In this document: positions 61,401 to 64,000 of the stretch, one piece after another | Layout: every line of letters starts with the position of its first letter | Numbering within the stretch: the first letter of the stretch is position 1 | Source of the DNA: Kitasatospora sp. NBC_01250 | GTDB lineage: Bacteria > Actinomycetota > Actinomycetes > Streptomycetales > Streptomycetaceae | Length of the DNA stretch: 64,000 nucleotides | NCBI RefSeq assembly: GCF_036226465.1 | Contig: NZ_CP108476.1 | Span: 496,001-560,000 of the forward strand | Direction of reading: 5' to 3' | The notes under the pieces: generated by a model | Seen by the model: the letters and a program-made list of their open reading frames with translations, nothing else | Database searches by the model: none | What the model was told of the DNA's origin: nothing | Translations under genes and position numbers: made by a program

Positions 61401-62113
61401 CCGCCGGTGAAGCCGGGCCAGCCGGCGACGGGATCGACGGCGCCCGCCGGGACGAAGTACTTCTCGTACGTGGCACCGTAGTTCTTGATGTCGGTGCTCA
61501 ACGGGGCGGTGCCGTACTGGCTGTTGATCCCGTTGACGAAGGTCTGCAGGACGGCCGGGTCGAGGTCGGGCACGCCGACGCTGAGACTGAGGTCGCCGCC
61601 CGGTTCCGGGAACGCCCACTTCTCTGCGGTGCCGGTGGCGTTGCAGTCCCACAGCACCTGGGCCGTGCCGTCGGCGGTGGCGGCGTTCGGGTCGTCGAGG
61701 CACCGGCCGGAGGCCGGGTTGCGCAGCTCGGCACCGTCCTGCTCCCACTGCTGGCCCGCGCTGCCGTCGCAGGCCGCGACCACCAGCGCGGTGCCGTCCG
61801 TGGTGCCGCCGCCGGCTGCGGCCAGGCACTCCCCGTTGACCAGGACCGTGCCGTCGTCCTGGATCTGCACGTTCTGCGCGGCCGATCCGGCGCAGTCGTC
61901 CAGCACGACCGCCGTGCCGTTGGCCGTGGAACCTCCGGCGTCCTCAAGGCACTTGCCCGCCGACGCGGATGCGATGTGGCCGGTGGCGGTCGTGGTGACG
62001 GCCTGCGCGGGCGACGGCGTCAGCGCGGTCAGTCCGGCGACGGCCAGGGAGAGTGCCACCCCGAGGGAGACGAGACGGGGGAAGGCATGCGGAATCGAGC
62101 TTCGGCGCTTCAT
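58469..62113 (-). CDS. large secreted protein: ricin-B lectin, SGNH hydrolase and FG-GAP repeats
   Basis: A 1214-residue protein; GAGAGGGACCTCA precedes the ATG at 62113. A signal peptide ends near residue 40. A ricin-B type lectin with QxW-like repeats is at about 45-170 (SAGKCLEDAGGSTANGTAVV). A region of hydrophobic and helical stretches lies at about 290-440. The SGNH/GDSL hydrolase at about 445-620 has FGDSITYG, IGTNDINRGG and DGLHPNDTGY (Ser, Asn, Asp-His). At least ten FG-GAP/VCBS-type repeats follow (DLTGDGRADYLDVNP). It probably binds sugars or glycans and removes acyl esters outside the cell. The combination of these domains is unusual. Confidence 0.9.
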   Translation of the reverse strand: MKRRSSIPHAFPRLVSLGVALSLAVAGLTALTPSPAQAVTTTATGHIASASAGKCLEDAGGSTANGTAVVLDDCAGSAAQNVQIQDDGTVLVNGECLAAAGGGTTDGTALVVAACDGSAGQQWEQDGAELRNPASGRCLDDPNAATADGTAQVLWDCNATGTAEKWAFPEPGGDLSLSVGVPDLDPAVLQTFVNGINSQYGTAPLSTDIKNYGATYEKYFVPAGAVDPVAGWPGFTGGSMTVASTGSGATATSDLTADIPAADVQANAEVPGWTADTVAGTVATLTGFAAGALCTLAFAPGSPAALTDCGPVFAFVQGFSWSVLDAALVNGDLGSGDDWAKIIGAGLIAATGATGATAVGGFLGWASADLAGILTTSGQSAGGGLAGAAKWFGMLPSRAQTLSTGIGAFVGQTGAGAWKSLAQAFQQAYGRAPQVGIPLRPLAFGDSITYGVQSSTGSSYRCDLENDLSTVGDSYQFTGALEAGSGCAQFANEGLSGWTISQLAGIEHCTVTAFQPNVVLLDIGTNDINRGGAPATAAAALENLVDSILADDPTTTVLVSALIPTPDPTVAANMAAFNTQVSAWVAQQQGAGERIGWVDQGAVRLSDLADGLHPNDTGYAKMAVDWNQAIAAADIGHHWFQPAPSANGAVCGQPLWGSRGQVAGDWGVGAASDQPGAKPLPAGAHVQFADLDGDGRADYLQINADGSVDAWLNEGWSPSGNIAWKFLGEIAGAAEGVGHGDPGSRIQFADLTGDGRADYLDVNPVTGEVDMWQNNGPGTSGHYSWTSVPGVAVGVGPPSTSRVVFADLNGDGKADYLVVNSDGSVQEWQNGGDSGNGWVWPPQGTVATGVGDPGSRIQFADLTGDGRADYLDVNPANGSVQAWFNAGTGPSGVTWNQVGTVATGVGSPGTDIQFAPVTATGRADYLDVDPADGTVQAWMSNGSLNGGWWWAPQGAVVDGVASQIQFANLYGTGRADYLKVNSDGSVQAWANTGVPSGAPSWSGPTTVATGVGAPGSDIVLASVFGTGRADYLAVDPANGAVTAWMNGGPDGKGGIVWIPKGEIATGAAPGSEVRFADVWGSGRADYLILDPVTGAITDYINAGTNPSGNIVWIPYGQIASGVGAPGSQIRLAPLYGSDRADYLVVNPDTSVQAWKNGGGTAQSGWSWGQQGTAASGVGSANRVEFADLWGGGLAAYLVVGSDGSVAAWVSSGFA

Positions 62114-62479
62114 TGAGGTCCCTCTCGGTCCGCGGCGCGCAGCCGCTGCCCGTGGTTCGGCCGTCGAGCCCGCGGGTGGTCCTGGACTCCGGCCCGAGGT
62201 CCTCGAGTTCGGGAGACGAACAGCTGAACCTCGCCCAAGGGTTATACCGAGCAGACAGCCCGTTCGAACCGCTCGGACAGCACCAAAAACAGGCCGATTC
62301 ACGCCCGTTCCGCGCGGCCCGCCGCGCTGCCGCCAGGCCGGGTCGGGCCTGCCCGCCCTCTCCCCTCCCGGCGCCGGGCGGTGACGGTGCGCCACACCGG
62401 TGGGGCGGCAGCGTGCGAGCACCGCGATCCGGCTGCTGCCGACCCCACCCCCCTGCCGGGCCCTGCCTGCTGACCTGGC
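62114..62479. other. 366-bp intergenic region, divergent promoters
   Basis: No gene is visible. It must hold the promoter of the large secreted protein (minus) and of the membrane protein (plus). Around 62238-62252 there is AT-richer sequence (AAGGGTTATACC), possibly a -10 region for the minus-strand gene. No repeats were found. Confidence 0.4.
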
Positions 62480-62539
62480 ATGATGCGCTGGCGCAGACGC
62501 GGCGCGGAGGTCCGCGGGGCGGGACGACGGGGTGTGGGG

Positions 62540-63265
62540 ATGACCAGGCGCGGTGGCGGAGCGAGGGCGGGCAAGGCGGCCCGGGCCGGCGGAGCGGCCG
62601 GACCCGGCCACGACCGGACCAAGTCCCGGGCGACGGCGAGCCGCTCACCGCGGCCCGGCAGCCGCCCGCCGCAGCCCGGCCGGCCGCGGGCCGAGCGCAG
62701 CCGCCCTGGCACCGCGGCCTTCCGCTTCCTCGTAGGGCTGATGATGATCGGCGTGGGCGTGCAGGGCGGCCTGGCCGCGGCGGACACCATCGGATACGCG
62801 GCACGGGCGGCCGGGACCCCGGGGCTGCTCACCGTCACCTTCTGCCTCGACCACACCACCACGAGCAGCCGCGGCAGCCGGAGCCACACCACCACCTGCG
62901 ACGGCGTCTTCCGCTCGGACGACGGCCGGACCACCGGCACCGCCTCCTTCGAGCACTCCAGGCGGCCGCCGGGCAGCACCATCCCGGTGCAGTACCACGG
63001 TGGTGATGTCTCCTCCGTCGGAGTGGTCCCGGTGGCAGGACGCCTGTGCGGGCTCGCGGCGGCACTGCTGGCCGTCCTGGGCGGCGCGGCCGTGCTGCTC
63101 TCGGGCACCACCGCCGCCTCGCCCCGGCTCGGGCAGCGGCTCGACCGGGCGTGGTGGGTGCGACGGGTGCGACGGGTGGCCACAGTCGCGGCGCTGGGCC
63201 TCGCTGCGGTGCTCGTGCTCAGCGGGGTGGCGGCCCTCGCCGCGTCGGCCGTGGGCGGCTCCTGA
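62540..63265 (+). CDS. small membrane protein of unknown function
   Basis: A 241-residue protein from the ATG at 62540 (an ATG 60 bp upstream is also in frame, but GGGGTGTGGGG sits before 62540). The first 60 residues are basic, Gly/Arg/Pro-rich and likely cytoplasmic. The first membrane helix, FLVGLMMIGVGVQGGLAAA, is followed by an outside loop with two Cys (TFCLDH and TTCDG), and then two further helices at about 172-195 and 212-235. No family is recognised. It precedes the ECF sigma gene by 88 bp and reads the same way; a link is possible. Confidence 0.75.
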   Translation: MTRRGGGARAGKAARAGGAAGPGHDRTKSRATASRSPRPGSRPPQPGRPRAERSRPGTAAFRFLVGLMMIGVGVQGGLAAADTIGYAARAAGTPGLLTVTFCLDHTTTSSRGSRSHTTTCDGVFRSDDGRTTGTASFEHSRRPPGSTIPVQYHGGDVSSVGVVPVAGRLCGLAAALLAVLGGAAVLLSGTTAASPRLGQRLDRAWWVRRVRRVATVAALGLAAVLVLSGVAALAASAVGGS

Positions 63266-63353
63266 CCGCGGCGGCTCCGGGCGGCCCGGCCCGGCGGGTA
63301 CACCGGCGGGCACACCGGCGGTCGACGCCTGGGCAGGCCGACGCGGGGGCACT

Positions 63354-63971
63354 GTGACGCAGCTCACGCCGCAGACAGAACCTGCAGGCCGCAGCGGCCG
63401 TCTGGCTGGTGTGAGATCACGCAGGAAAGCACTGGATGAGCTGGACGAGGAACACCTCCTCCGGCTGGTCGCCCGCGGTGACCGCGCGGCGTTCGACGAG
63501 TTGTACCGGCGCACCTCGCCGTGGCTGGCGGTGCGGCTGCGCCGGCGCTGCGCGGACGAGCAGATCGTCGCCGAGGTCATGCAGGAGACCTTTCTCGCGG
63601 TGTGGCGCGCGGCCGGGGCGTTCGCCGGAAGCGCCGTCGGCGGCACGGCCGTCGGGTGGCTGTGGACGATCGCGGCGCGCCGCCTGGTCGACGCGTTCCG
63701 GCGGCGCGCCCACCACGCCGAACCACCGCCCGCCGCCGCCGAGCGGGCAGCCGTGCCCGCGGCCGAGGAGGAGGCGCTCGCCGCGACGGTGGGCGGCGAG
63801 GTGGGCGACGCCCTGCGGCAGCTGGCGCCGGAACTGCAGCAGGTACTGCAGGCCATGGTCCTCGACGGGCTGTCCGTCCGGGAGACCGCCGTCCTGCTGA
63901 GACTGCCCGAGGGCACGGTCAAGACCCGTGCCCGCCGGGCCCGGATCGCGATGCGGAAGGCACTGACATGA
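63354..63971 (+). CDS. ECF-type RNA polymerase sigma factor
   Basis: A 205-residue sigma factor. Region 2 has DRAAFDELYRRTSPWLAVRL and EQIVAEVMQETFLAVWRAA. Region 4 has LSVRETAVLLRLPEGTVKTR, the DNA-binding helix for the -35 box. The start is either the GTG at 63354 (GGGGGC upstream) or the GTG at 63411. There is no extra C-terminal domain. It overlaps the next gene by ATGA, the standard layout of an ECF sigma and its anti-sigma. The class of stimulus cannot be read. Confidence 0.93.
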   Translation: MTQLTPQTEPAGRSGRLAGVRSRRKALDELDEEHLLRLVARGDRAAFDELYRRTSPWLAVRLRRRCADEQIVAEVMQETFLAVWRAAGAFAGSAVGGTAVGWLWTIAARRLVDAFRRRAHHAEPPPAAAERAAVPAAEEEALAATVGGEVGDALRQLAPELQQVLQAMVLDGLSVRETAVLLRLPEGTVKTRARRARIAMRKALT

Positions 63972-64000
63972 GTGGGGAACACGCCTCGACGCGGTTGATC
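63968..64000 (+). CDS. probable anti-sigma factor, 5' fragment at window edge
   Basis: An ATG overlapping the sigma stop (ATGA) opens MSGEHASTRLI and runs off the window. The coupling with an ECF sigma factor implies an anti-sigma factor, often a membrane or zinc-binding (zf-HC2) protein. Only eleven codons are seen, so the family is not confirmed. Confidence 0.55.
   Translation, partial: MSGEHASTRLI

Noticed and set aside
58421..62116. 1231-codon open frame on the plus strand
   Set aside because: Antisense of the lectin-SGNH-FG-GAP gene; the repeats on the real strand create repeated-looking antisense sequence, with no motif of its own.

Overview
The window is chromosomal DNA from a high-GC actinobacterium, most likely a member of the Streptomycetaceae (Streptomyces, Kitasatospora or a close relative). 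Supporting signs are GC-saturated third codon positions, many GTG starts, ATGA/GTGA gene overlaps, an RppA-type naphthalene synthase next to a CYP158-like P450, a mycothiol-type DinB/maleylpyruvate isomerase protein, LCP cell-wall proteins, a DmdR-type iron box and a DasR-type operator. It reads as accessory, chromosome-arm DNA: single enzymes each paired with a local regulator, secondary-metabolism genes, and several decayed gene relics. No rRNA, tRNA, CRISPR array or transposase was recognised.

Layout. 0-11 kb: a truncated HSL-type esterase divergent from a TetR regulator across a near-perfect 32-bp palindrome; two APH-fold kinase-like proteins; a DinB protein; a TerD protein; an SDR/Rrf2 pair with matching GTAACC operators; a TPR-like protein; and a P450-rppA pigment operon. 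11-16 kb: a VOC protein, a collapsed TetR/SDR relic, a DUF2079 membrane protein and an OmpR-type two-component system. 16-23 kb: a 2138-residue secreted RHS/YD-repeat protein with a short His-rich C-terminal domain, followed 4 bp later by a small acidic protein, a likely polymorphic toxin-immunity pair. 23-27 kb: an isochorismatase/MarR pair, a decayed DipZ gene, and a 29-codon ORF that overlaps by ATGA the start of an ABC exporter resembling RiPP exporters. 27-37 kb: cell-envelope and secreted proteins (DoxX, LCP, purple acid phosphatase, a small secreted protein, an SLT-like protein), an NmrA/HxlR pair, a patatin-acyltransferase pair and a second P450. 37-39 kb: a GH3 N-acetylhexosaminidase-like gene whose promoter overlaps a DasR-like site.

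39-49 kb is a desferrioxamine-type siderophore cluster. An iron box separates the desG/desH-like pair (penicillin acylase and N-acyltransferase) from desA-desB-desC-desD plus an MFS exporter; the last four genes of the forward arm are joined by 4-bp overlaps and the arm ends in a strong terminator. 49-53 kb: a secreted G1 peptidase, a PadR-linked FAD monooxygenase and a mycothiol-dependent isomerase-like protein. 53-56 kb is an arsenic resistance island (ArsI/CadI-like protein divergent from arsR-aqpS-arsC-arsN). 56-64 kb: a DUF1992 protein, a DEDDh exonuclease, a GNAT protein, a large secreted lectin-SGNH hydrolase-FG-GAP protein, a small membrane protein, and an ECF sigma factor overlapping the start of a probable anti-sigma gene at the right edge.

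Recurring theme: operator palindromes can be read directly next to TetR, Rrf2, MarR, ArsR and PadR genes and at the DasR and DmdR target sites, so much of the local regulation can be predicted from the sequence.
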